Of a DNA stretch of 41,155 nt, positions 20,466 to 32,009 are shown piece after piece. Made by a program: the position numbers and the translations under genes. Each line of letters opens with the position of its first letter. The first letter of the stretch is position 1. The DNA comes from Chara braunii (taxonomy: Eukaryota; Streptophyta; Charophyceae; Charales; Characeae), in assembly GCA_003427395.1 (NCBI GenBank), contig BFEA01000179.1, forward strand, positions 701,327 through 742,481, given 5' to 3'. The notes under the pieces were generated by a model, which saw only the letters and a program-made list of their open reading frames with translations, had not been told where the DNA came from and searched no databases.

Positions 20466-21360
20466 GTATGCCGTTTTTATTTGCCTTTACTCTGTATTTA
20501 TATGTGTTAAAATCATGTTCCGCAATTTTGTGAAGTGTTGTTGTGCTCTTGGTTTTATTGCCTATGAAGTTACCAGGGCCCAGCCTCTCCTAACAGATGG
20601 TCGGTGATCTTCAGGGAAAAAAACAATATTGTTGCTGCAACTGTAGAAGTTGTCGAAGCTGCAAGAACTTCAGGAGCTTTTGCGATTGCAGGAACGCTAG
20701 CAATAACAACTATAGCAGTTGAGGCAATGGCATCTGCAACAACGACATCAGTTCAACCAGGTGCAGAGACTTCAACTGCGACAAAAAAGTTATCCAAGCA
20801 TTGCTCCTGTTGTACTCCCCATCCCCACCATTTTTGTTTTTTTTTATTTTTCATCTGCAGCTGCTGCATGTACTCTAGTTCTTTGTGCTGCTATAGCAAT
20901 TTCTAGAGGAGGTGCCAATTTTTTGCTCGATGTTCTGATGATGAGTACCGGGGGTGCCAATTTTCATCGGACATTCCACTCCCTGAAGTCAAAAAAAAAA
21001 TATTTTCTCCAAGATCATGGAGAACTAGGGTCCCGTACATCTGGTCCAATTATCTTGCCCAACTCTTAGGTAATTAGCAATGTGGTCACTTAAACCATTA
21101 GTACTTGGCCCAACTATTGGCCGCGAGAAAAAATAGAGTAGAAACGTTTCTAGTCGAATGAACTTCGGCGGTCTTGTAGTGACCCGTACGTTCCCTAAAA
21201 TTGTGGCTCGTTAACAGGTACGACTTTAGGAAGTACTGGTGGTTTAAATCAAGGTATTTTAATATTGATATATTCACATAAGCATGGACTAAAGTGGAAT
21301 AACTTGTGTGATCCTTGTTTTTTGTCTGTCCTTCACCTATTTATTTTTAAATCTTTGCAG

Positions 21361-21528
21361 TTGTTCAAGCGCATCTGGCTTATCCAACATGATTTTGAGA
21401 GCGGCGGGTTAGCAGAAAAACATCAATACTGGATTGAGGATCGTGCTCTAGAGAATTTAATTCTTGAATACAACAGGATACAAACGGTTTTGCGAAACAT
21501 GCACCGAAAACATAACCTTGAAAAATGA
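21361..21528 (+). CDS. Exon-like open frame, unidentified gene
   Basis: Follows a polypyrimidine tract and CTTTGCAG. The frame encodes 55 residues with a helical, charged composition (IWLIQHDFESGGLAEKHQYW, then NRIQTVLRNMHRKH) and ends at a TGA, just before a GTATAA donor-like site. It may be the end of a coding region or an exon whose frame is broken. No family recognised. Confidence 0.4.
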   Translation: MFKRIWLIQHDFESGGLAEKHQYWIEDRALENLILEYNRIQTVLRNMHRKHNLEK

Positions 21529-21711
21529 GGTATAATTTTTTTGCAATCGAAATATTCACGGAAACACAGCCTGCAATATTTCTTATTGTCCTTGAATATT
21601 GAAATGAGTTTAATTGTCGATACTTCTTGTATATGCATATATTTTTTTGAATTTTTGACAACCAATATTTAACTAATTTTATTTTTTGCCTGCTATGCAC
21701 ATGTTTTTCAG

Positions 21712-22035
21712 GTTTCTACGGCAAGAAGAAGGGTGAGATCCTCATTGTATCAACAATACTCCATGCCATCACATACTGTGTGGAATCAATGACAGACAAT
21801 CTCGATGCATTGGAAGATGATGTCGAATTGCTCGATTTCGCCAGAACATGTCAACTTTGTAATCAAATTCCTGAAGATTTATTGCAGGCAACGACTGGAA
21901 TTCATTAACGACAGACAGTTGGTGAAACTGTGTGACGACTTTGAAAAGTATGGTACTGATCACAGCGAGATTGAGCGTGATGTTGAACTTCAGGACCTTG
22001 GACAACGAGATGACGAGGCAAGGATTTTAAACAAT
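21712..22035 (+). CDS. Exon-like open frame, unidentified gene
   Basis: Acceptor GTTTTTCAG before 21712 and an ideal donor GTAAGT after 22035. Two overlapping frames share the interval: the first (GKKKGEILIVSTILHAITYC) closes at about 21907, and the second carries the rest (LVKLCDDFEKYGTDHSEIER, then VELQDLGQRDDEARI) to the donor. A frameshift or an extra small intron near 21885 would join them. Product unknown; the second half is acidic and helical. Confidence 0.4.
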
Positions 22036-22315
22036 GTAAGTAACATTTTTAAAACATCAACTTCAGGAACTACATTCTCTTAGTTTTGTCCAATAGTCTC
22101 ACATATATTTCATATGGAACAGAATTGCAACATAAAATAAGATAAGCAATATTAGTTATTTGTACTACACTATTTTTTTCAAGTGAACATCATTGTCATA
22201 TATAATAGCATTTTTTTATCTGCAGTACAACGTTATATGGAAGTTTTCTTTTTTGTGAGTTTCTTTGCTTTTCTTAAGAAACATCTAACAATGTGTTGTT
22301 TTACTTTTTGAACAG

Positions 22316-22630
22316 GCAAAAACGAGAGAAAAGTGTGTAAGAATGTTGAAAACGGCGATAAAAATGTTGAAATTGACACTGACAACAATGATAAATATGA
22401 AGTGTGGGTTGAGGCAAGAAACTAACAACATGTTCCGAGGAATGGAAAGTCTTGGTTGAGCATCTATCATGAAAACCACGATAGAATAAGTAAGTATTAC
22501 ACATCGAACAACCACTTTTTTCGTTGGTGCATTTAGTGAGTTCAATTTGAAATGGACTGGTTTATCGATTATCGCAGGTTGAGCAGCAAGCACGTGTGGT
22601 TCAATGCCTGTGTTTTCACAAATATCACCC
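22316..22630 (+). CDS. Two short exon-like blocks, unidentified gene
   Basis: Block one: acceptor TTTTTGAACAG before 22316 and donor GTAAGT after 22489; the frame holds a lysine- and methionine-rich stretch (REKCVRMLKTAIKML) but has a stop near 22458. Block two: acceptor TTATCGCAG before 22578, ending near CACCCAG at 22630. They look like further exons of the gene that begins before 20 kb, but the frames are too short to prove it. Confidence 0.3.
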
Positions 22631-22734
22631 AGGTTTGTTCACTGCTTGCTTCATTACCTGGTTTGTTCTGAGTGTGATGCTCTGCTGATTAAACCGAAGG
22701 GTTAGTAGTTTAAAAACAAAAATAAAAAAAAGGG

Positions 22735-23180
22735 AAGGATCTGAAAAAAAAAAAGGGAAGGATCTAAAAAAAAAAGAAACTAACTTCAAGTTAGGACTGA
22801 GCTCGGCCTTAGTAGTCAGAATCTGACCTTCCCTTCCATTTCGGTGGTGGGTCACCCAGGGGTGTTTGGGATGTATAAAGTTACTCTAAACAGTGACTAG
22901 GGGGGTTTAAAAGGGTATATCTGACGTCATTTATCCTTATTTATTTTTATCTTAAAATTAATAAGGAGTTTCGAGGGGACCCTCAGCTAAAAGTTGGTTG
23001 TACTGTAATTTTATACAACATTTGATTTTCCTAGATTTTTCAAAATTTTGGAATTTGTTTTTAATATTATGCAACCGGGTTGCCCGGAATCCTATCTGGC
23101 CACTGCGTGGCCCAGGCCGCCCGGGAGGGTACCCAGGCGACCTTTCCCTAGCCAGGCTACCTAGGGACCAGCCTAGGGAA
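22735..23180. repeat. CCCGG-armed dispersed repeat, copy 1
   Basis: Aligns with 32500-32935 and, less closely, with 39200-39510. Shared landmarks: GGGTCACC, AGGGGTGTTTGGG, TATAAAGTTACTCTAA, CAGTGACTAG, GGGTTTAAAAGGGTA, TTTCGAGGGGACCCTCA, AAAAGTTG. The right arm (23070-23178) is an array of GCCCGG, CCAGG and their complements. The left arm seems lost. Confidence 0.9.
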
Positions 23181-23631
23181 TTTGGCAATTTTTAATTTTT
23201 TTTCAAAATTTTTTCAATAGTTCACCATTTTTTTACAAATATTTTTGTAGCTCTCAGCAGACTAACCCTACCAAGCCCCATAGCTGTCTTACCACGGTTA
23301 ACCCTTCAAACCATAACCTGAACTTACTAACGTTTACGAACTTTCACTGATTTTCGGATTTGTGAATTCTCCTACAGACAAAACAACAAACTTCAGAGGT
23401 AGGGTAGGTAGTTCTCTCTAAGTGTGCTGCTCTAGTGATCGAACTTGAGGGTTAACACAACTTGACTATTAAGGGGAAAAAAAAAAAACCAGAGGGTTCA
23501 TCGGGTTCCTCCAAGTTATTCGGATCCACTGTTATTAATAATCATTTCGGTTGCTTTTTTAATGATTTTCTATATTTCATGAGACTTGGTTCAGAAGGAC
23601 TCCACAAAACTATAAAACCTGAGCTCTCAGC

Positions 23632-23992
23632 CTGTGTAGCATCGTGTTCGGGTTCGGTGACCGAACCCGAACATTCGGGACCGAACACGAACGAGCGCCG
23701 AAACTCTCCGAACGCGAACATAAAAATATTTTAAAAAACAAAATAAAAACGTTCTCCAAAAAATCTGAAAAAGAAATATATGTTATGTAAAATAATAATA
23801 TAAACAACTTTTGCCTTGGAGATATGCTCAAATCCGTAGCCAAACTCGAGTTAAACATTATAAACCAAAAACAAAAGTCTTTTTTTTTTTTTTTTAATAT
23901 GTTGGCCGAACATGTGCAGGTGGCGTTCGACCGAACACCCGAACCTGTTCGGACGTTCGGAAAAGCTTCGAACATGTTCGGTGTGCATACAA
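23632..23992. mobile_element. Second copy of the GTTCG-armed transposon family
   Basis: Colinear with 4761-5111. The core shares CCGAACGCGAACATAAAA, TATGTTATGT, AATAATA and GTTGGAG-like blocks, and both arms are GTTCG/CGAAC arrays. The left end is CTGTGTAGCAT; the right end, read inwards, is TTGTATGCACACCGAAC. The flanks CTCTCAGC (23624-23631) and CCCTCAAC (23993-24000) agree at 6 of 8 positions, as expected for an old 8-bp target duplication. Confidence 0.8.
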
Positions 23993-24000
23993 CCCTCAAC

Positions 24001-24599
24001 TAAACCTAATTTTTTAATGTTAGGGTCCACACTTTTGGTTGAGCCTTCTATGTCTTTTGTTTTTTTTTAAATATATATTTTTTTTAAACAAAAAATTGTC
24101 TCGTCTGGCCCAGTACAGTGGTCTTGTTACTGCGGTACGCCCATCAGTCAGGGCGTGCCGTATGCTAAATAAAACTGTAGCGACTAAACGGTAAGACCCC
24201 ATGCACCTTTACTATAGCTTTGCATTGACAACCTTGATTGAACCATTGGCCGTTTTCTGGAGTACTTGCCTGGTACACTGTCATATCCTTGATTCAACCA
24301 GGCTTAATCTCGTTTGACAACCTGGTTCAACGAAATGCTAATGAATTTTGTGCATGTGGGTACCCGTGTGTGTTTCCAGCATAACCAAAATCATGTGTGT
24401 GTAGCATACCAGTGCAATAACACCCAATGTGTTGGGCCCATTATCAAACCGAATCAACCATCCCTTACGGGTGAACTAGTGTCAGCTCACTGGTTTGTTT
24501 GAGGAGGAATTTGCGACCTCACCTTTTGCTTGTATAATTCAAAAGGTTTGCATGTACTGGTGCATGTACTTGACCAGCTAACATTATGTACTTTTACAG
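24001..24599. other. No gene recognised
   Basis: AT-rich sequence with T runs and no convincing coding frame. It lies between exon-like blocks on the plus strand and may be intronic. Confidence 0.4.
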
Positions 24600-24772
24600 T
24601 TTTCAATGGGCCGCTTTCACAATACGATATGAAGAAAAGGAGCGGCGTAGTTTTTTAGAAGGAAATCCTAGACGAACCCGACATGACACAATTCGTAAAC
24701 ATGTTACATGATCTGTTCAATTTGAGCTTGGCTGATTGGAACGAAGTTTTAGCGGCAACCTCGTAAATAATT
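24600..24772 (+). CDS. Exon-like block, unidentified gene
   Basis: CTTTTACAG acceptor before 24600 and GTAAAT donor-like site after 24772. One frame reads FNGPLSQYDMKKRSG, then a TAG near 24656, then a good-looking acidic stretch (DMTQFVNMLHDLFNLSL, then ADWNEVLAA). No family recognised. The internal stop makes a decayed exon likely. Confidence 0.35.
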
Positions 24773-25539
24773 CCTCTTTTTTTTTTTAATTTAAACGAAC
24801 TCCAACTTTATTATAAAACAATGAGGTCGGAATTCTGCAACATCTTAACCCAGATAACGTTGGGGTCATTACACAAATTAGGCTTGAGCTGGAAGCCAGA
24901 TCCAACATTCCCTATGCTACCGGAGTGGCCAAGGACCACTTCCAAGGTTGGGCAAAAAAAAAAAAACATTGTTCCTAATTTATTTTTTAATTAAATTTCG
25001 GTGACGAATTTCGATGTAATCATGAGACAAAAGTTGTTCATTTTATTTATCTGCATACCTGGATTGTTTTTTTTTTTTTTCAATTTTGTTGGGACCTTCC
25101 TCGGTCCTTGCACCACTGAGTCGTCTGGGAAAACAAGGTGCCTTGGCAACCACGTCGCACAGTTGAGCCTCTGGATACTTTTTTTATACCTTTCCTCTCG
25201 TGTTTGTTTTCCCCAACCTGCGAAATGTGACGTAAAACCAAGCACCATATTCCTTGAATCTGTTGAAAACTTGAAAAGTAATAAGTTGTTGGTTATTTCT
25301 TTGCCAAATATTTTCCTTTTTGTCATGCCATCCATTGGGACGTGTCCCTTCTAAGCCCCATTTTCGAATTGTGCCAATCTTTCCATCATATGCAAGAGCC
25401 ATTTATTTCCACTACGCTGCCTTCTAAGCTCCACTTCTGACATGGTCATCTCACGGTGTTGTCTTTTGTTTTCACTTATTTTTTTTTGCTCCACAACCCA
25501 CGACAAACATATGTACCTTTGTTCCGTGACTATACACAG

Positions 25540-25986
25540 CACTCAAAGGAGGCCGAGGATGATCCTCTACCTGAAAAGCACGAAGAGAACATGGACGAAG
25601 ACAAAGAGGATGGAGACAAAGAGCATGAAGACAAAGAGGATGGAGACGAAGATGATTATGTTGCGGATGAGGACAATGATGATTATGTTGCAGAAAAACA
25701 AAAATACGATGATGTTGCAGATGGAGACACAAAGGATGGTGCTGCAGATGGAGACAAAGAGGATGATGATGCAGATGGAGACAAAGAGGATGATGCTGCA
25801 GATGGAGACAAAGTGGATGATGATGCAGATGGAGACAAAGAGGATGATGCCAAGTATGGAGGCAGAGGATACACAAAATATGAAATACACTCTGAGCAAC
25901 AATCATCGGAGGAAAACAACCTGCAGGATTATATAGTCAATGATGAACATCAAGATCGAGATAAATCTTTTGAAGATCTGAGATAA
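25540..25986 (+). CDS. Exon encoding an acidic Asp/Glu repeat region
   Basis: Follows CTATACACAG and is open to TGA at 25984-25986, about 148 residues, extremely acidic. Residues built on the unit DGDKEDDAA or DGDKEDDDA repeat at least four times (about 25730-25850), from a 27/54-bp minisatellite in the DNA. The start and end of the frame are not repetitive (YEIHSEQQSSEENNLQD). A long acidic tract of this sort is common in nuclear proteins. It may be the last or next-to-last exon of the gene extending from 20 kb. Confidence 0.5.
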   Translation, partial: HSKEAEDDPLPEKHEENMDEDKEDGDKEHEDKEDGDEDDYVADEDNDDYVAEKQKYDDVADGDTKDGAADGDKEDDDADGDKEDDAADGDKVDDDADGDKEDDAKYGGRGYTKYEIHSEQQSSEENNLQDYIVNDEHQDRDKSFEDLR

Positions 25987-26177
25987 GATAGTCATCAATT
26001 GTCGCGTGAAAGGAATAATATCCTTTAGAATGAGCAAGGAAACAGTGCAATTTCAAAGTCAGTTGAGCACACCATATCACAACAGACAACAAGAAATCAA
26101 GTTCAGACAGAAAAATACAACGCAAGAAAAATTAACAACAGACGATCATCCATAAGTCAAAGACACATAACAACTAT

Positions 26178-26561
26178 ATGAGCAGTTGTAAGATAGTTAA
26201 AGCGACTGATTGCTACAGTTTTCAATTTGATCACAGAAATGATGTTGCTGGTATGGATAAGCTTTCACATAAAGATGTTTGTGTGGGTAAGAATATCATT
26301 CGACATAGCAAGAGAAAGACAGTCGAAGCAACTAACTGCTGCAGTATTAGTTGTGAGCACAGGAACAACATTGTTGTTGTACAGAAGATGTTAAATGGTG
26401 ATTTTATTGTGGATAAAAACACTATTGGACAAAGTAGGAAGAGAAAGCAGACAACAAACTCAGCTACAACCAGGTCAGCTACAACTAGATTAGGTACAAG
26501 TAGGTCAGATACATGTAGGTCAAGTACAAGTAGGTCACTTGCAAAAGAGTCAAAAAAGTAG
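26178..26561 (+). CDS. Open frame with internal 41-residue repeat and basic tail
   Basis: The 127-residue frame has two diverged copies of a unit of about 41 residues. Copy one begins VKATDCYSFQFDHRND and ends GKNIIRHSKRK; copy two begins VEATNCCSISCEHRNN and ends DKNTIGQSRKRK. Each ends in a basic cluster that could be a nuclear localisation signal. The tail is a TTRSATTR/SRS-type Arg-Ser-Thr repeat ending KESKK. No known domain recognised. The ATG at 26178 is the first in frame, but the piece may instead be an exon joined to the acidic exon upstream (which is in another frame). Confidence 0.5.
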   Translation: MSSCKIVKATDCYSFQFDHRNDVAGMDKLSHKDVCVGKNIIRHSKRKTVEATNCCSISCEHRNNIVVVQKMLNGDFIVDKNTIGQSRKRKQTTNSATTRSATTRLGTSRSDTCRSSTSRSLAKESKK

Positions 26562-27034
26562 TTTGTCAAACTTGTTGTGAATATATTAGTTAGAAACAAT
26601 CAATCGTAATTTACTACTGCATTTTTGACACCATGTACAAATAACAAGTGCAACTCAACTAATTGTAGATATGTTAGATCATTGAGTAGGTAGACCTTGA
26701 AGTATTTTATCCGTGTGTTAAGTTGTTTCCTTCATGACTAATTACTCTAATATTTTTTGTGCATTTCCTAATTCGGAGTGTTTGTGAAAAAAAAACAATA
26801 GGTTTAATGGTGAAACTAATCAGTATTCCTTTCTTGTTCTTCTTTTTTTTCTGTTGTTGTTGTTGTTGTTGTTGTTCTTTTTTTTCTTCTTCTTCTTCTT
26901 CTTCTTCTTTCTATTATTATTATTATATATATATATATATATTTCTCTTGGAACTGTTTTTTGGGAAAGCCTATCTGATAATATTTGACAACTTTCTTTC
27001 TTTTCACTCACATTGGTCTTTTACTTTGTTAGTT

Positions 27035-27103
<69 letters not shown>
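26562..27103. other. Low-complexity stretch: (TTG)n, (TTC)n, (TTA)n, (AT)n, (CT)n
   Basis: Short runs of several microsatellites (26850-26940) and a long CT repeat from 27036 into the gap. No gene supported. Confidence 0.8.
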
Positions 27104-27889
27104 NNNNNNNNNNNNNNNNNNNNNNNNNNNNNNNNNNNNNNNNNNNNNNNNNNNNNNNNNNNNNNNNNNNNNNNNNNNNNNNNNNNNNNNNNNNNNNNNN
27201 NNNNNNNNNNNNNNNNNNNNNNNNNNNNNNNNNNNNNNNNNNNNNNNNNNNNNNNNNNNNNNNNNNNNNNNNNNNNNNNNNNNNNNNNNNNNNNNNNNNN
27301 NNNNNNNNNNNNNNNNNNNNNNNNNNNNNNNNNNNNNNNNNNNNNNNNNNNNNNNNNNNNNNNNNNNNNNNNNNNNNNNNNNNNNNNNNNNNNNNNNNNN
27401 NNNNNNNNNNNNNNNNNNNNNNNNNNNNNNNNNNNNNNNNNNNNNNNNNNNNNNNNNNNNNNNNNNNNNNNNNNNNNNNNNNNNNNNNNNNNNNNNNNNN
27501 NNNNNNNNNNNNNNNNNNNNNNNNNNNNNNNNNNNNNNNNNNNNNNNNNNNNNNNNNNNNNNNNNNNNNNNNNNNNNNNNNNNNNNNNNNNNNNNNNNNN
27601 NNNNNNNNNNNNNNNNNNNNNNNNNNNNNNNNNNNNNNNNNNNNNNNNNNNNNNNNNNNNNNNNNNNNNNNNNNNNNNNNNNNNNNNNNNNNNNNNNNNN
27701 NNNNNNNNNNNNNNNNNNNNNNNNNNNNNNNNNNNNNNNNNNNNNNNNNNNNNNNNNNNNNNNNNNNNNNNNNNNNNNNNNNNNNNNNNNNNNNNNNNNN
27801 NNNNNNNNNNNNNNNNNNNNNNNNNNNNNNNNNNNNNNNNNNNNNNNNNNNNNNNNNNNNNNNNNNNNNNNNNNNNNNNNNNNNNNNNN
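27104..27889. other. Assembly gap after (CT)n
   Basis: A run of N, starting in a CT repeat and ending in a GGCCCC-rich arm. Frames that cross it are artefacts. Confidence 1.
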
Positions 27890-28295
27890 GCCCCGCACCC
27901 CCGCCCCAGCTCCCGGCCCCGGCCCCATAACCCCGGCCCCGCTCCCAGCCATCCCCGGCCCCGCACCCCGCTCGGCCCCGCCCCTGGCCCCACGCCCAGG
28001 GCCACCCCGGGCTCACCAGGGGAGGGTGTAGCCCCAGGGGGGGGGTCCGAGGTGGGGCCAAAACTGCATTTTTGCAGTTAGGCCCATGGGCTGCAGGCGT
28101 CCGCAGCGCACCCCCCTGTATTTATTTATTTATTTTTATTTATTTATTGATTTATTTATTATTTATTTATTATTTATTATTTATTTATTTATTATTTTTC
28201 TTTTTTTGGCCCCTCCCGGGCCGGGGTCAGGGGACCACCGCACCAGACCCCCGGGGCTGCCCCGGACCCTCGGGGCCGAGGCTGTGACAACCCTG
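27890..28295. mobile_element. GGCCCC-armed element with TTTA core and hAT-like terminus
   Basis: The left part is an array of GGCCCCG/CCCCGGC words (27890-28040), partly lost in the gap. The core is a TTTA repeat (28118-28196). The right arm again has GGCCCC and CCCGGG words (28208-28278), and the sequence ends TGTGACAACCCTG. Read inwards this end is CAGGGTTGTCACAG, which resembles hAT transposon termini of the CAGGG-TGTCA type. The other end is not visible, so no target duplication can be checked. Confidence 0.55.
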
Positions 28296-30744
28296 AATAG
28301 TTTTGCTCCAATAGTTTTTTGTCTGAATCCTCCATTTTGCTCCATGACAACCTGTGCAAGCTCTTCTTGTAATTATTAATGATCATTCAACACAATTACA
28401 TAAAATTACCCTAATGTTGTAGTCATTTTTATCCTATGACTACTGATGATCATAAATGTGACTCCGTTACAATGGCTGGGGCAGGCAGGGCGATCTCTCG
28501 GGGGTGAGAGGTGTGGATAGGGTGATGATACTGGGAGTGTTGGTAGGTGTTGTAAAGAGGGGTGGGTATGCCAGTCTGCAGTTTCCACAATGTGTGCATG
28601 ATTGCATCTGATTGTTGTCTTTAGTGTTATAGCTGTTTAACGGTGTGTTTCCGTGGAGCACATGCACGCACCGTTGGTGGTTCGATTTGCAATGATCTTC
28701 TTTCCAGTCTAAACGCACCCAAACAATAATTTTGCCTAGCTCCAAGGTGCAAGACTCTAAGCACAACTCAGTCACCCTCCTTTGCCGCAATTAGTTCTCG
28801 TCGTGCATGAGCCTGCTGTTGCGTTCGTGTTCCTTCCCTCATAACTAGACCTTACACTACCGCAATCGCTTACTTCCATCGCCGTTACCACCATCGTTGA
28901 ACTGTTTGGCCAGCATGCTGCTAAGATTGATGAACATGGCCGGATTTTGGGCCAGGAGCATCCAAGGGGAAGAAGACGACAGTGGTAGGATCGAACGGTA
29001 AGGAGGGGAAGCTTATATGTTCACAACAATGTATTTTTCCATACTTTCAGTGGAGGTGCATCTTATAAGATGCAAGTTAGAGGAAAAGATGGGCAGCGTG
29101 TTTACTTAGACGATGCATCGTAGCTCAGTGCTCCAATCCCTCCTCTTTTATAGTGCATGTCTTACCAACACTGATTTCACTATGCTCATTGCTGAGATCC
29201 TTCGGCTTTATAGACTCCGGTGATTGTTGGATCCGATAACATAGACAGAGGGAGTCACACGCATCTAACTGAGACACCGACCAGGTTCAGTGAGCACTGG
29301 GTATGAGCAAAGGGGAAGAGGTGTCACCTACTAACTTCGCGTCAAAGGGGCACTGCAGGTCAACATAGAAAAATGTGAGATGAGGATTGAAAGGGAGGTG
29401 ATCGTTATTAGCGAGAGGTTAAAATCGTTAGTTAGGGGTACCGAGTTGGCCGTTGGTTAGCTGCAGCTACTGTTCGTCCAAGGAGGGTTACTTGGTAGAC
29501 TTGTGAAAAGTTATCCAGAGTCGCTTGTGGCGCATGTGGGTACCAGTCTAGCAAATGTTGACTGCATGCCTGCTGCGGCACACGTTACTCATGCACCTAC
29601 TGCCACCACTAGGATACAGTGTCGGCTTCCGTCAGAGGGCAGCATGATGGTTGTTTTAAGTGGTGATATGGTGATATTGGGAAATGGTTGACATTAAGGT
29701 TTATTGGGTAGGAGTAGATGCCATTGTGCCACGTCTGTTTTACTGCGGAAGGTGTTTTTCCAATTCACTATGGAGGTTGGAGTCACAGACATATCCTGCT
29801 GTCACCATGCTCAGACTTGTGCTGCTGTTTTCTTCTGGGGCATGTGCTGCTGTTAACATTTTCTATCGTTTCAACTTTGAAGCCGCCAGTTTTTTTTCGA
29901 CTGGCTCCTTGTTGCTGCAATAGTGATCGGAATTATGACCTGACTGTGGAACTGCCTTTTTATCGGGCCAGTATTGCTATTCCCTTCAGATCCTCTCATA
30001 TTGTTGCCTCATTCTAGTTCATAAAATTGTTGTTCCTTCAAGACCTGACCAGCTGTTGTTTCGTTCTGGGCCTGTACAACAGCTGTTATTTTTAGGTCTG
30101 TGTTGCTGCCATTATACTCAAGTGTGTATGGGTGTTTGTTTTCTTGAGATCGGTTTCTGGCTGCTGCAGCAGACTGTGGGATCGTGGTACTTGGTCGCTT
30201 TGCTGAGTATGACAGTGCAGTCCAAAAACGCTCCTTTCGTTAATGGACTTGGCTTGTTGTTTGGATGTCATCCTGTCGGTTGGAGGAGTTTCACCTTTGC
30301 TACACCCGCTTGGATTAACGACCACTTCACCTTGCTGTGACCTAATCCTAATGGTTTTAATGTGGGGCTTAAAACCATCCGCTTGCTGATTCGATTGCAC
30401 AGTGATCCCCTTCTCCGTGGAGGTTGTGTCGATGATTGTGTTTCAGTGGAGCATGTGTACGCGCCATTGCTGGTTCGATTTGCGTTGATCTTCTTTCCCG
30501 TATGAATGCACCCAAACATGAACTTTGTCTAGGTCCGGGCGCTTGATACGTGGGGTGCGAGCAGAACGCGCAGCAAGACTACGAACACAGTTGTCTCGCC
30601 CGCCTTCACCACGATTTTTCCCCTGTCGTCTTTCAGGGTCTTGGGTGCAAATCGCACATGTATTTCACATTGCTCACTGAAAAATATCATTAGGATATCT
30701 TAATCACTGCTTTTCCCCCCACCTGCATCGAGTGTGTGTGTGCA

Positions 30745-30783
<39 letters not shown>

Positions 30784-31060
30784 ACATAGGTAGGAAGTGG
30801 GGGCAGGGCAACCTCCTAGCAACCAATCAATCAATCAATCATTCAATTCCACAAAAGTGTTTGTGAACCAATTAAATTGTTGTTTTTCGAGTAAACTGTT
30901 TTTTTTTAATCAATGTTTACCAATTGTGTTTATTATTATTATTATTATTATTATTATTTTTTAAATACCTCCTTCTGTATTGCAAGGCCTTGAGTGCAAA
31001 TCCTAGAACGTCACGGCGCAGTGAACCCTGATAGCATTGGTTTCTTTGATCGGAAAGGAT
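28296..31060. other. No gene recognised; contains dispersed repeats
   Basis: Contains a pair of 96-bp direct repeats (28644-28739 and 30437-30532), a segment repeated near 33164-33231 (28524-28591), a GT-spacer-AATC compound satellite (30731-30845) and a TTA repeat (30940-30958). Short open frames have no recognisable content. Confidence 0.5.
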
Positions 31061-31360
31061 TCACATCCAGTTGAGCTCGAAGTCGGTATGCTCGTGAGAG
31101 ACTCTACTAAAACCCTTAACCCTAGTATAACCATACCCTAGAATCTCGTTCGCTGCATCTAAGCCTGAGGCATTAATTCCTCCCTCTCGGGAGAACTTGC
31201 CTCTGCTCATCTGCTTCCGTATGAAAATAGATCCTATATTCATGTCTCGAAATGGATCCGACCAAAATAAAACTTTAGAACTAATTGAAGGAATATCATG
31301 TGCTCTCAACATCTCTCTAAAAAGTGGGAATCTTATGTGGAAACACCCAAATTGAATCAA
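31061..31360 (-). CDS. Hypothetical open frame, 99 residues
   Basis: An ATG-started frame without low-complexity bias, containing SSKVLFWSDPFRDMNIGS and REGGINASGLDAANEILGYG. The composition is protein-like, but I recognise no domain and see no splice or promoter support. It sits about 650 bp from the plastid-derived ndhF fragment, so organelle origin was considered but cannot be shown. Confidence 0.25.
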   Translation of the reverse strand: MIQFGCFHIRFPLFREMLRAHDIPSISSKVLFWSDPFRDMNIGSIFIRKQMSRGKFSREGGINASGLDAANEILGYGYTRVKGFSRVSHEHTDFELNWM

Positions 31361-32000
31361 TCAATCAATCAATCATTATTCATCCAGGACGTCGATGCGT
31401 CTGTGATGCTCAGCTAAGCAGAGCATTTGGGATGTTCATTTGTCGATAGAATCATCTCTGCATGGATATGTGTCACTTCATGGCATGCGCTCATGTGTTG
31501 GTTTCCTGTATGTGAATTTGACATTCTGGTTATCCATCAGAAACACAGGAGTCAGAGGTTGGTAGTATGTTTAATCGTGTATGGATTTTTAGGTCATTTG
31601 CAGTTTGTTTGAGCAAGGTTGGTTATTGTTAGTTTTCCTAGGCTATGCATAGCACGATTCATGATGATGTATGCCATGTCTGAGAGTTGTTCTTAACCTT
31701 TTGTCTGCTCTGTTTGCATGATATACGTTCATCATAATGCCCACATCCCCACATGGGTTAATAACTGGGTCAAAATTGGGCCAATAACTGGGTCAGAACT
31801 GGGCAAAACGTTGGTCAAATAACTGGGTCAACAGGTACCAATCACACACCACATCATGCCTAGCTCACATACAATAGTTGGCCTATCATCCAATCTGGGT
31901 GTTTTCACAAATTCTCAGACTGTAAATCCACTGCCCCTCCGGATGTACCCTGACAGCATTGACTACTTCCCGTGGGAAGGATTGACCGTCAGATAAACTC
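31361..32000. other. No gene recognised
   Basis: A short AATC repeat lies at 31353-31374. CTGGGTCAA-type words repeat near 31766-31830. No coding frame is supported. Confidence 0.4.
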
Positions 32001-32009
32001 AAACCTTTT

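Noticed and set aside
25472-25919. Minus-strand His/Leu- or Ser-rich open frames
   Set aside because: They are shadows of the acidic minisatellite exon on the plus strand.
26759-28081. 440-residue open frame and its antisense partners
   Set aside because: Most of it is the N gap plus CT and GGCCCC repeats.
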